Below are positions 53,055-61,562 of a stretch of DNA of 64,000 nucleotides, piece after piece (positions within the stretch are counted from its first letter, which is position 1; each line of letters starts with the position of its first letter). A model generated the notes under the pieces. That model was not told where the DNA came from, searched no databases, and worked only from the letters and a program-made list of their open reading frames with translations. The stretch spans positions 1-64,000 of the forward strand of contig NZ_SEMB01000004.1 of assembly GCF_004153225.1 (NCBI RefSeq), read 5' to 3'. Position numbers and translations under genes: made by a program. The DNA is from Sporolactobacillus sp. THM7-7. GTDB taxonomy: Bacteria > Bacillota > Bacilli > Bacillales > Sporolactobacillaceae.

Positions 53055-53487
53055 AAACAAACCACCTCGCCAAAAGTTGAAATAAACAGCTAAAAACCTT
53101 AATTTGAATTATAGATTTATTATGTGTTGTCAGTATCAAGATTAAATAAAGATCTTGTAAATATTATCGGGAACGTATTGCCATTGGCAGACGGAAGCTA
53201 TATGTTTATCGATGGATATTGGCCGACGAGTATGGTCATGAAAAAGGGGTCATTCATTGATTTTTTTTAGAAAAAAACATGAAAATACCACTTTTAAGAC
53301 AAACTAAAGTATCGGAGGAACAGTAGATAGAGGAGAATGTTCGAAAGGCGATAAGCGAGTTTTGCTCGATACAGATCGCAGACGCTTTTATTGGAAGGTT
53401 TTAGATCATTTGCGTCCCGCCTGCGGGCATGGCGGGTGTTTCGCCTTCCTTTAGTTGGATTCATTCTTAAATCTATTGGATGTAAAA
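53055..53487. other. Divergent promoter region of the polysaccharide locus
   Basis: About 430 bases lie between the sugar transferase (minus) and flippase (plus). The first half is AT-rich. A short open stretch near 53158-53256 (YYRERIAIGRRKLYVYRWI) looks like the debris of a gene and has no start. A CGAG...CTCG hairpin lies near 53356. No riboswitch was recognised. Confidence 0.35.
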
Positions 53488-54900
53488 ATGAAGCAATTTA
53501 TACAAAAATTGATCGGTTTTTCGGTGGGCCCTTTTGTGGGCGCCTTTCTTTCATTTATTACCATTCCCATCACCACCTACTTTGTCAGTCCGAGCGAATA
53601 TGGAAAAGCGAGTATGTTCATGCTTTTTCAGATCATTTTCGGCACTTTTCTCTTGCTCGGCCTCGATCAGGCGTATACGAGAGCCTATCATGAAGAGAAA
53701 AACAAATCCAACTTATTTCAGCATGCGCTGCTTCTTCCTCTGGCTTTTGCGGCCCTGACGCTGCTCGTCACGTTGCTTCTACCCCATACGGTATCCAAAA
53801 TTCTGTTCGATACGCCTGACGAAGTGATTCCAGCCGTTTTATTCGGCGTCACAGTTATTTTTATGGTACTGGAACGCTTTATCCTGCTTTCGATCCGGAT
53901 GAAGGAAAAAGCTTTAGAATATTCACTGCTCAACATTTTCGTCAAGTTCGCTATTCTCGTTCTGACTTTGATTTTCGTTCTTTTTATCCGGCGGGATTTT
54001 CTGGCCGTCGTTTACTCGGCGGTTTTCGGTCAGATTGCCGGCGACTGCTATTTGCTGATCCGATACAGAAACCTCTTTAATCTGAAACAATTTTCGTTTA
54101 ATAAGAGACTGCTGAAAGGCATGCTCATCTTCGGTCTGCCCCTCGTTGTGGCGACCTCTTTATCGAGTCTGCTCAATTCCCTGGACCGGCTGTTTTTACG
54201 CGCGTGGAGCGACTTTTATCAGATCGGTATCTTTACGGCCACGCTGAAAATCGCGGCCGCTCTGTCCATTGTTCAAACAAGCTTTACCAGTTTCTGGGTG
54301 CCGACCGCCTACCGATGGTACTCCGAGGGAAAGGCGATCCGTTATTTTAAAATCGTCAGCGACGCGATTCTTCTCGGTATGTCTCTGCTTGGCGTCGGCA
54401 TTCTCATTTTCAAAGATCTGATCGTCGCGATTCTGTCTTCAGGCTACTCCGACTCGCGCTACATCATCGGTTTTTTGTGCCTGCACCCGATCATGTACAC
54501 CGTGAGCTCAACCACGAGCCTCGGCATCGACTTTTCGAAAAAAAGCTATTTAAATATTTGGGTCGGCCTGATTGCCCTGATCCCAAACACGATTATTAAT
54601 GTCCTCTTCGTTCAGGAATACGGAGCGGTTGGCGCGGCCGCGGCAACGGCTGTGGCTTATTTCTTCTTTTTTACGGCGAGAACGTATTTCTCCCGGAGAA
54701 ATGGGATGCGCTTTCCGGTGTTTAGGCATTACGCCGTCCTCTTTCTGCTTCTCGTCGGTGCCTTTGTCAACGCGCTTCCTGTCAGGGGAATGGTGTTTAT
54801 CAACTTTTTACTGCTTTTGATCGCTCTCGGCATGCAATATCCGACACTCGTACTGCTCTGGACGTTGTACAGGAATAGAAAAGCGCCAAGCCGGCTATGA
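53488..54900 (+). CDS. tuaB: Lipid-linked oligosaccharide flippase, TuaB-like
   Basis: This 470-residue polytopic membrane protein of the polysaccharide-export MATE/Wzx class has about 14 helices. The opening FSVGPFVGAFLSFITIPITT and the following VSPSEYGKASMFMLFQII are typical. It would flip the completed lipid-linked repeat unit across the membrane, the role proposed for TuaB. The start is placed at ATG 53488 behind TTGGATG. A longer frame from 53455 is less likely. It is followed after 42 bases by a glycosyltransferase on the same strand. Confidence 0.82.
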   Translation: MKQFIQKLIGFSVGPFVGAFLSFITIPITTYFVSPSEYGKASMFMLFQIIFGTFLLLGLDQAYTRAYHEEKNKSNLFQHALLLPLAFAALTLLVTLLLPHTVSKILFDTPDEVIPAVLFGVTVIFMVLERFILLSIRMKEKALEYSLLNIFVKFAILVLTLIFVLFIRRDFLAVVYSAVFGQIAGDCYLLIRYRNLFNLKQFSFNKRLLKGMLIFGLPLVVATSLSSLLNSLDRLFLRAWSDFYQIGIFTATLKIAAALSIVQTSFTSFWVPTAYRWYSEGKAIRYFKIVSDAILLGMSLLGVGILIFKDLIVAILSSGYSDSRYIIGFLCLHPIMYTVSSTTSLGIDFSKKSYLNIWVGLIALIPNTIINVLFVQEYGAVGAAAATAVAYFFFFTARTYFSRRNGMRFPVFRHYAVLFLLLVGAFVNALPVRGMVFINFLLLLIALGMQYPTLVLLWTLYRNRKAPSRL

Positions 54901-54942
54901 TGAATATGATGTTCGTTTATCCCTCTAATGGAGTGTGCGCCT

Positions 54943-56139
54943 TTGAAATTGGCCGTTATCTGTACCGAGAAAAAACCGGTTCCCTCCGTGAGCGGCGGCG
55001 CGGTGGAAACGCTCGTCGATTTGCTGATCGATAATAACGAACGGCGAAAACAGGTCGACCTCGATGTCTATTCGATGGAGCATTCGGATGCCGCGCGCTT
55101 AAGCCGGCGCCTGTCCAACACACATTTTTACTATATAAACACCCGTTCTCCGTTGAATCATCTGTATCATTTTTTTAATCGCTTGCTGAACAAATGCCGA
55201 ATCCATCAATGCCGGAGCGTCTATCTGACCCGTGTCGTTAAAGAGCTGAAAAAGCATCGCTATGACTGGATCATCGTTGAAAACCGTCCTTTTTTTGTCA
55301 AAACGATTAAAAAGCGCTGTCACGACCGGACGCGAGTCGCGCTTCATTTGCACAACGATGTCCTCTGCAGGGAAAACCGATATGCGTCGCGTGTGATTCG
55401 GGACTGCGATAAAATTCTATCAGTCAGCAAATACATTCATCACAGAGTGACGGAAGCCGCTTTTCACGAAATCGATCGGAAGAAATCGGTCGTCCTCTAC
55501 AACCGGATCGACATCAGCAAGTTCCGGTCTCCGAGCCACCGTCGGAACAATAAGTTGAGAGAAAAATTCGGTATTTCTCTGGAGAAAAACATTGTTTTAT
55601 ACTATGGAAGAATTAAGGAGCAAAAAGGGGTATGGGAACTCGTCCGCGCTTTTGAAAGGGCACTTGAGAAAAATCCCGACCTGTATCTGTTTCTTTTCGG
55701 AGAGATTGCCGAGCCGTCCTATAAAAAAAGGCTCGACACCGCGCTGCGGCATCTGCCGGACCCAAGTTTTTCAATAGCGGAGTATGTCGATCATGACCGG
55801 GTACCTGAATATTTGGATAGCGCGGACATCATCGTCCTGCCTTCGTTATGGGGGGAAGCATTCGGTCTGACCATCGCCGAATCCGCGGCTATGGGCAAGC
55901 CCGTCGTGTCGCTGAACATCGGGGCCATTCCCGAACTGCTTGGGGACGGCTGCGGTCTTCTTGTCGACAACGATGAACTTCTGATCGAACGTTTGTCTGA
56001 GGCTATATTAAGGCTGGCCGCGGACCGCGAGCTAAGGGAAGCACTTGCCGCGAACGCCAGGCAAAAAGCGGTCTCCCAATTCTCTTCGGACGGATACCTG
56101 ACCGACCTGATCGCAAAATTGGAAAGCTCACAAGATTAG
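54943..56139 (+). CDS. Family 4 glycosyltransferase
   Basis: This 398-residue GT-B fold enzyme has an N-terminal acceptor domain (LAVICTEKKPVPSVSGGAVE). The donor domain carries NIVLYYGRIKEQKGVWELVR, DIIVLPSLWGEAFGLTIAES (the E-x7-E motif) and GLLVDNDELL. Translation starts at TTG 54943 behind GGAG. It is likely co-transcribed with the flippase. It resembles CotSA/TuaC-type enzymes, but tuaC itself appears to be the next gene on the other strand, so this is an additional transferase. Its sugar is unknown. Confidence 0.83.
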   Translation: MKLAVICTEKKPVPSVSGGAVETLVDLLIDNNERRKQVDLDVYSMEHSDAARLSRRLSNTHFYYINTRSPLNHLYHFFNRLLNKCRIHQCRSVYLTRVVKELKKHRYDWIIVENRPFFVKTIKKRCHDRTRVALHLHNDVLCRENRYASRVIRDCDKILSVSKYIHHRVTEAAFHEIDRKKSVVLYNRIDISKFRSPSHRRNNKLREKFGISLEKNIVLYYGRIKEQKGVWELVRAFERALEKNPDLYLFLFGEIAEPSYKKRLDTALRHLPDPSFSIAEYVDHDRVPEYLDSADIIVLPSLWGEAFGLTIAESAAMGKPVVSLNIGAIPELLGDGCGLLVDNDELLIERLSEAILRLAADRELREALAANARQKAVSQFSSDGYLTDLIAKLESSQD

Positions 56140-56239
56140 CTTATATGATAGAACAGAATAGGGATTTATTTTATCGTATTCTCATTAAAATGGTAACGAA
56201 AAAGAAATCAAATAGATCGATTCTCTTCCAATCAGGCGA

Positions 56240-57475
56240 TCATCCATTCTTCTGAGACTCTGCAAAAATACGAAGCAGCTCTTTATTGAGCGTCCGAATA
56301 TTGAAAGCATCGACGATCGTTTGCCGGGCGTCTGCCGCAATCTCCGGCCACTTCACCGGAAAAGAGAGAATATCGCGAATCGTCTGCGCGAGACCTTCGA
56401 TATCCCTTTCCTGAACAAGAAAACCATTCACTCGGTCGTGAATCAGTTCCGGGATTCCGCTGTGCCGGGTCGACACGACGATCTTACCCATCGCCATCGA
56501 TTCCATCAGCTGGACCGGGATCCCCTCCATATCCCCGTCCCGGGCCGTCACACTTGGCACGAGAATCAGGTGCGCCCGTTTCGTTATCGCAATCAATTCA
56601 TCCTGCGTCTTCCACCCTAAAAAATGAATGTGGCCGGACCAGTGGTTTTCAGAAACGATCTGTTTCAGCTTCGTCTCCAAAGGGCCCCCGCCGACAATAG
56701 AATATCGGATAGGAAAACCTTGCTCGATCAGACGGCCGACAGCACGAATCCCGTATTCCAGTCCTTTTTTTTCTACAAAACGGGCGGCGGAAACGATGTG
56801 AATCTCATTTTTCGGCCGGGCGGGGCAGTACAAGAATCGCCCCGGATCGATCCCCATATGATGCACGACGATTTTCGACGGATCGGCGCCGAGTTCCACC
56901 AGCCTTTTTTCCCAGAAACGGCTGATCGGCAGCAGCATGCCGGCCGAAGCAAACAGCTCCCGGTATGCCCCTTTGCCTTTTTGCTTCACATAGCGAAGCA
57001 TGTCGTACCCGTGAAAGACAGTGAAGAGACGGCCCTTGAGGAGCCCCAGTGACAGGCATTTTTGCGCCAGTATACCGTTCGGCCCGAAATGTGCCTGAAC
57101 AATGTCCGTGTCCGACAGATCGACCTGATTTAATTTTCGAATGAGTAAAATCAAATTCGGATACCGAATCAAGTCTCTGACCGGAATGGATCCGGTATAT
57201 CCTTTGCTGAACAGCCTGCCGGCATAATGTTTAATCAGACCGTTTAAAAATCCGATGGCCTTGCCGAGCTGATTCTCGCTTTCCCGGCTGCCGTAGTAGA
57301 TGACTCTATCCATCAGCCGGTATTTTGTCACATCTTCATGGACTCTGCCGCCGGCTTCCCCCTTCTTTGCGAGAATGGTCACCTCATGACCGGCGTCGAT
57401 AAAACCTGTGATCTGGTTTAATATAAACGTTTGCGATAGCTTGGGAAACACGCCGACAATAACTAAAATCTTCAT
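56240..57475 (-). CDS. tuaC: Family 4 glycosyltransferase, TuaC-like
   Basis: This 411-residue GT-B glycosyltransferase has the opening ILVIVGVFPKLSQTFILNQI, typical of colanic-acid/TuaC-type enzymes. The middle reads FTVFHGYDMLRYV, and the donor domain has VSAARFVEKKGLEYGIRAVG. The late E-x7-E region is EGIPVQLMESMAMGKIVVST. In B. subtilis TuaC lies just before tuaD. Here it follows tuaD by 13 bases on the same strand, a reversed order. The ATG has GGAAG upstream. The sugar is not known from sequence. Confidence 0.85.
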   Translation of the reverse strand: MKILVIVGVFPKLSQTFILNQITGFIDAGHEVTILAKKGEAGGRVHEDVTKYRLMDRVIYYGSRESENQLGKAIGFLNGLIKHYAGRLFSKGYTGSIPVRDLIRYPNLILLIRKLNQVDLSDTDIVQAHFGPNGILAQKCLSLGLLKGRLFTVFHGYDMLRYVKQKGKGAYRELFASAGMLLPISRFWEKRLVELGADPSKIVVHHMGIDPGRFLYCPARPKNEIHIVSAARFVEKKGLEYGIRAVGRLIEQGFPIRYSIVGGGPLETKLKQIVSENHWSGHIHFLGWKTQDELIAITKRAHLILVPSVTARDGDMEGIPVQLMESMAMGKIVVSTRHSGIPELIHDRVNGFLVQERDIEGLAQTIRDILSFPVKWPEIAADARQTIVDAFNIRTLNKELLRIFAESQKNG

Positions 57476-57488
57476 GCCAATCTTCCGT

Positions 57489-58814
57489 TCATAACTCGCC
57501 GATACGCGCCGGCAGCTGATCCGGCCGGCCGATCGAATAATATTCGATCTCCGCGTCGCATGCGGCCGTCAGTGTGTAGCAATTACGGCCGTCAAACACA
57601 ATCGGTTTCTTCATCAGTTTTTTATAAGTGAACAAGTCCATTTTTTTAATATCCGGCCAGTCCGTAATAATCACGGCACAATCGGCCCCGGACAATGCCT
57701 CTCTTATATTATCCGTGAATTCGATTGGGACGTTGATTTCCTCTCTGGCCCGATCCACCGCGACGGGATCGTAAGCGATAACTTCGGCATCCCGTCCGAC
57801 CAGTTTCGGAATCATCGCGAGCGCCGGCGATTCTCGCAAATCATCGGTGTTCGGTTTAAAAGCCAGACCTAAAATGGCGACACGCTTCCCGGCAAGATGA
57901 CCGAAACGCGCACGCATTTTGTCAAGCAGAACGATTTGCTGTTTATTATTCACTTCAATCACAGATTTGAGCAGATTGAAATCGTGATGATGATTACCCG
58001 CCAGCTGAACAAGCGCATTGGTATCCTTCGGGAAGCATGAGCCGCCGTAACCAATGCCCGCCTTCAGAAAATCGGGACCGATGCGATGATCGCAGCCCAT
58101 GCCTTTAGCGACTTCATCGACATTCGCCCCTACCGTTTCACAGATGTTGGCGATTTCGTTAATAAAACTGATTTTCGTCGCCAGGAACGCATTCGACGCA
58201 TATTTAATCATCTCGGCGCTCGCAAGATCGGTTTTCAGTATCGGTATATGAAACGGAGCGTTCATTTCCGCCAAAATATCGGCCGTCTGCTCATCTTCCG
58301 TCCCGATGACGATCCGGTCTCCTTGAAACGTATCCCGGACCGCAGACCCTTCCCGTAAAAACTCCGGATTCGATGCGATCGAAACCTGCAGTCCGTTCGA
58401 CGTATAACGATTGATGAGCCGCTTGATCGACACATTCGTCCCGACCGGCACGGTACTTTTAATCACAACAATCGTATTTCGGGTCATATGTTCCGCGATA
58501 TCCCGGGCGGCCTGCTCGACGTAGTCTAGATTCGCCGATCCGTCTTCCCGCTTCGGCGTCCCAACCGCGATATAAACCACTTCCGCTTCTTTAAGTCCGT
58601 CCCGATGACGAGATGTAAAAGTCAGGCGTCCCGCCCGCATATTTTGATGCATCAGCGTATCGAGTCCCGGCTCATAGATTGTCGGCACCCCTTGTCTCAA
58701 CTTCTCTACCTTCTTCGGATCCACATCGATACATGTTACTGTATGGCCGATTTCCGACAGGGCGACACCGGTCACGAGTCCGACATACCCTGTTCCAATA
58801 ACCGCTATATTCAT
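57489..58814 (-). CDS. tuaD: UDP-glucose 6-dehydrogenase, TuaD-like
   Basis: This 441-residue enzyme oxidises UDP-glucose twice to UDP-glucuronate with NAD+, providing the acidic sugar of teichuronic acid. The N-terminal motif is IAVIGTGYVGLVTGVALSEI, the catalytic cysteine is in GIGYGGSCFPKDTNALV, and the C-terminal domain has VAILGLAFKPNTDDLRESPA. Length and motifs agree with TuaD. AGAGG lies just before the ATG. It is first in the tuaD-tuaC pair. In B. subtilis the tua genes respond to phosphate starvation. No Pho box was recognised here. Confidence 0.94.
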   Translation of the reverse strand: MNIAVIGTGYVGLVTGVALSEIGHTVTCIDVDPKKVEKLRQGVPTIYEPGLDTLMHQNMRAGRLTFTSRHRDGLKEAEVVYIAVGTPKREDGSANLDYVEQAARDIAEHMTRNTIVVIKSTVPVGTNVSIKRLINRYTSNGLQVSIASNPEFLREGSAVRDTFQGDRIVIGTEDEQTADILAEMNAPFHIPILKTDLASAEMIKYASNAFLATKISFINEIANICETVGANVDEVAKGMGCDHRIGPDFLKAGIGYGGSCFPKDTNALVQLAGNHHHDFNLLKSVIEVNNKQQIVLLDKMRARFGHLAGKRVAILGLAFKPNTDDLRESPALAMIPKLVGRDAEVIAYDPVAVDRAREEINVPIEFTDNIREALSGADCAVIITDWPDIKKMDLFTYKKLMKKPIVFDGRNCYTLTAACDAEIEYYSIGRPDQLPARIGEL

Positions 58815-58917
58815 CCTCTTCCCCCCGCAATCACCGTACTCGCAAACTAAACGTTTTCATTACTCGAATATAGCATGCCTCTGTTAAGACAGTATTAAGC
58901 AAAAACACAGTTTTTAT

Positions 58918-59081
58918 TAAGTTATGATGAGGAAGGAATCAGATGATTGCTGGTCGATCATTCAAAAACCATTGATAAAATGGTTGAATGAATCGGTTCG
59001 ATTTTGGAACAAACCCATATTTTAACCCTTCATGCTGCCATTGAAGCCGCACAAGGAACAGACTTAATAAAGTAACGTTCC
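58918..59081 (+). other. Orphan plus-strand unit, possible small RNA
   Basis: This stretch on the plus strand begins with a TATGAT -10-like word near 58923. It contains the hairpins AACCATT/AATGGTT (58967-58985) and AATCG/CGATT (58991-59003), and it ends at a clear terminator. Two tiny frames (33 and 10 codons) exist but look accidental. No gene precedes the terminator on this strand. Confidence 0.35.
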
Positions 59082-59111
59082 CTCCGAGTGTTTGTCGGAG
59101 TATTTTTTTCT
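59082..59111 (+). terminator. Plus-strand terminator with no upstream gene
   Basis: CTCCGA (59082-59087) pairs with TCGGAG (59095-59100) and is followed by TATTTTTTTC. The tuaD gene upstream runs the other way. Confidence 0.6.
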
Positions 59112-59203
59112 CCGTTAGCGCCTTCTTCACGCGTGCGGTAAAGGACAGATACCGTTCCATGTTGAAAAAACTCGCATTAAATAGATACTACGGAGGTGAT
59201 CTG

Positions 59204-59437
59204 ATGTTTAAACCATGCGGACCTAACCAGCCGATTTACTGCGATCCTCAGTACGTCGTTCATGATTCATTTGTTCCCAGATTTGTCCCCGTCGTCCATC
59301 CGGTGATTCATGTGAACAGACAAAACGTCGTCAATGTCCCGAGACATATCTTTGAGCCGCAATTCAGAAATGAAGTCATTGATCCTGGTTACCCAGGCAG
59401 AGATTTCTGCAAGAAAAGACCGTGCGGTTGGTGGTAA
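59204..59437 (+). CDS. CotD-like spore coat protein
   Basis: This 77-residue protein is rich in His, Pro, Val and Asn. Its pattern (YVVHDSFVPRFVPVVHPVIH, then VNRQNVVNVPRHIFEP) and cysteines at both ends resemble the CotD family of inner spore coat proteins. Tyrosine and cysteine residues could be cross-linked. The start is the ATG at 59204 behind GGAGGTGAT. It is a single gene with a strong terminator. A mother-cell (sigma-K type) promoter would be expected but was not clearly found. Confidence 0.7.
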   Translation: MFKPCGPNQPIYCDPQYVVHDSFVPRFVPVVHPVIHVNRQNVVNVPRHIFEPQFRNEVIDPGYPGRDFCKKRPCGWW

Positions 59438-59442
59438 AAAGC

Positions 59443-59478
59443 AAGGGGGATCCCTGTTTCATGGGTCCCCCTTTTTAT
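59443..59478 (+). terminator. Terminator of the cotD-like gene
   Basis: AAGGGGGATCC and GGGTCCCCCTT form the stem, followed by TTTTTA. Confidence 0.8.
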
Positions 59479-59727
59479 TATTGTACGATCCCGTTTCCTA
59501 CTATTTTCCAAACGAGAGTCGAAACCTTCTAAAAAGTACATTTTTGTCATCTAACGTACGTCTCTTACTTTCCCCGCCACGAATGTCTCAAAAAGGATGA
59601 AAAGTTACAAAAACGGACTGCTTTTTTATCATAAAATAATTCCGTATTCCATCAGAAGAGAAGAAGGCAATCAAATTTTCCCTCAATTCAAAGTAGACTG
59701 GCTTGTTAAACCTGATTTTTCTAACCT

Positions 59728-60501
59728 TTATCTGAATGTTTTTGATTCATTATCATTAGGTTTAATTGCCATTCTTTCCTTATCAAATTTTAAGCGATAA
59801 TCTCTCGGAGTCGTTCCACAAAACTTTTGAAAAAGTCTTGTCAGAGAGCTAGATTGATTATATCCGACCTCCAATGCAATATCCAGAATGGGATAATCTG
59901 TTTCCTTTAGGAGAGACTTGGCCTTTTCTAACCGAAGATGCTGAATATATTCGCTCGGTGACATCCCCACTTTATGCTTAAACCATTGCGTGTAATAATA
60001 GGGATGAAAATTTTCAATTTCCGACAGCTGCTCAACAGTCATTTTTTTATTAAAGTTATGGTGTAAATAATCTAATGAAGGGGCTTCTGGAACGGATTCA
60101 AACAGAAATCCCGACGCGTAGTCCATCAACATATGGACCCTTGTCTCATTTACACGGTCATTGTTAATCTCGTTAAGCAGTAAATAGCGGATGGATTCCC
60201 ATTTCTTATCCATTGGCAAATAGCGATCTTTTGTATTAAATGAACGGAACTTTATAGGTAAAACAGACTCATTAAAGTCCAAAACAAGAAATTGATTGCT
60301 CACATTCGAATAAAAACTGTGTGTGCTTTTCGGCGACAGCAAAAACAAGTGGTCCGTTTTTAATTCCATATTTAAATCGCTTGTCTTAATTTTCATCGTA
60401 CCTCTTAATGGAAAGAGTAATTGGAAATAGGGGTGGCTATGTGTATTCGTTTTATTCGAATAAATTCTTGTTTCGCAAACGATGTTTTTATTTTTTCTCA
60501 T
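59728..60501 (-). CDS. AraC family transcriptional regulator
   Basis: This 257-residue DNA-binding regulator has an N-terminal cupin-like sensing domain (HSHPYFQLLFPLRG, then TDHLFLLSPKSTHSFYS). The C-terminal double helix-turn-helix has TVEQLSEIENFHPYYYTQWF, then MSPSEYIQHLRLEKAKSLL, DYPILDIALEVGYNQSSSLT and FGTTPRDYR-like (FCGTTPRDYR) ends. The start is placed at ATG 60501, eleven bases after AGGAG. GTG 60513 is also possible. The nearest divergent target is the haloacid dehalogenase gene. The inducer is unknown. Confidence 0.85.
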   Translation of the reverse strand: MRKNKNIVCETRIYSNKTNTHSHPYFQLLFPLRGTMKIKTSDLNMELKTDHLFLLSPKSTHSFYSNVSNQFLVLDFNESVLPIKFRSFNTKDRYLPMDKKWESIRYLLLNEINNDRVNETRVHMLMDYASGFLFESVPEAPSLDYLHHNFNKKMTVEQLSEIENFHPYYYTQWFKHKVGMSPSEYIQHLRLEKAKSLLKETDYPILDIALEVGYNQSSSLTRLFQKFCGTTPRDYRLKFDKERMAIKPNDNESKTFR

Positions 60502-60745
60502 TAAGACGGACACTCCTATTTTTTAGAACTCAGAATCGGTTTCGTCTATAAAGCTTTGAATAACTGTGCTTTTACATCGTTCAATCACTTTCATATTACT
60601 ATTCCCGTTTCTTTTTTTCAATTTTATTAATTGTTTAAGCAAAAAACTTAGAAATAGAAAAGAATGACTTTGAATAGGAAAAGTAATGATACGTCAAATT
60701 TACTATAATTTTATTTAAAGTTGATAAAAAGAAGGGATATCAAAA

Positions 60746-61426
60746 ATGACTTTACCTAAGGCAATAACTTTTGACTGTTTTGGCACATTAATTGATTGGG
60801 AAAGCGAGATTCAAAAATTTTTCAGCCAGATATTAAAGAGATATGATATTGAAAATGCGGATGTTGTGGCCCTTCAAAGGCATTGGGAAAATATTCAATT
60901 TGATTACATCCAGGAAGCTTATCATCCATATAAGGAAGTTCTCAAGACGACATTGCCTATGGCATTTCGAGATTATGGATATCCATTCAGCCCGAAAGAC
61001 TGCCTAGAATTTTCGGAATCAATGGGCAAGTGGCAGCCTTTTCCCGATACGCGCGATGCATTGTTGGAATTAAAAAAGTATACAAAGATTGCATTGATCA
61101 CCAATACCGACGATAGTATTATTTCTGAAACGGTCAAACAGATTGGTGTTGAATTTGACCAAATTATCACTGCTGAGCAAGCCGGCGTTTACAAACCGAA
61201 TCATAAAGGTTTCTACTTGGCCTGGGAACGTTTAGGGTTGGAGAAATCTGAAGTGCTTCATGCCGGTTTTGGTTTTAAATACGATGTAGTACCAGCTACA
61301 GAATTGGGTGTTGACTCATGCTGGATTAATCGCTATGGGGAAGTGCGTCCGGCAAATGTCAAGGAAACGTACTTAGTCGGTGACATGAGAACCTTCGCCC
61401 TTATGGTAAAAGGGATGGCTGAATAA
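60746..61426 (+). CDS. Haloacid dehalogenase type II (HAD superfamily)
   Basis: This 226-residue HAD hydrolase has nucleophile Asp in AITFDCFGTLIDWE, the motif II region IALITNTDDSII, the motif III lysine in AGVYKPNHKGFY and an acidic motif IV in ATELGVDSCWINR. The TFDCFGTL opening and the length match L-2-haloacid dehalogenases, though many such proteins act on sugar or organic acid phosphates. AAGGGAT lies just before the ATG. It faces the AraC gene divergently. Confidence 0.85.
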   Translation: MTLPKAITFDCFGTLIDWESEIQKFFSQILKRYDIENADVVALQRHWENIQFDYIQEAYHPYKEVLKTTLPMAFRDYGYPFSPKDCLEFSESMGKWQPFPDTRDALLELKKYTKIALITNTDDSIISETVKQIGVEFDQIITAEQAGVYKPNHKGFYLAWERLGLEKSEVLHAGFGFKYDVVPATELGVDSCWINRYGEVRPANVKETYLVGDMRTFALMVKGMAE

Positions 61427-61526
61427 AAAAATTTTTGAGCAACCTGTCTATTAAATCGAGTGATTGATCATGCGCGGAAATACAATAGATTCTACAGCAA
61501 CCTGCATCGACTTTTCACGTTTCAAC

Positions 61527-61562
61527 TAAAATCAGGCGGATCTCTCCACCTGATTTTTTTAT
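61527..61562. terminator. Bidirectional terminator
   Basis: AAAATCAGGCGGA pairs with CCACCTGATTTT, with T-runs on both strands. It lies between the convergent HAD and membrane glycosyltransferase genes and touches the stop of the latter. Confidence 0.75.

Noticed and set aside
59597-59800. 67-codon plus-strand frame
   Set aside because: It has no good ribosome binding site and its end overlaps the AraC gene antisense.
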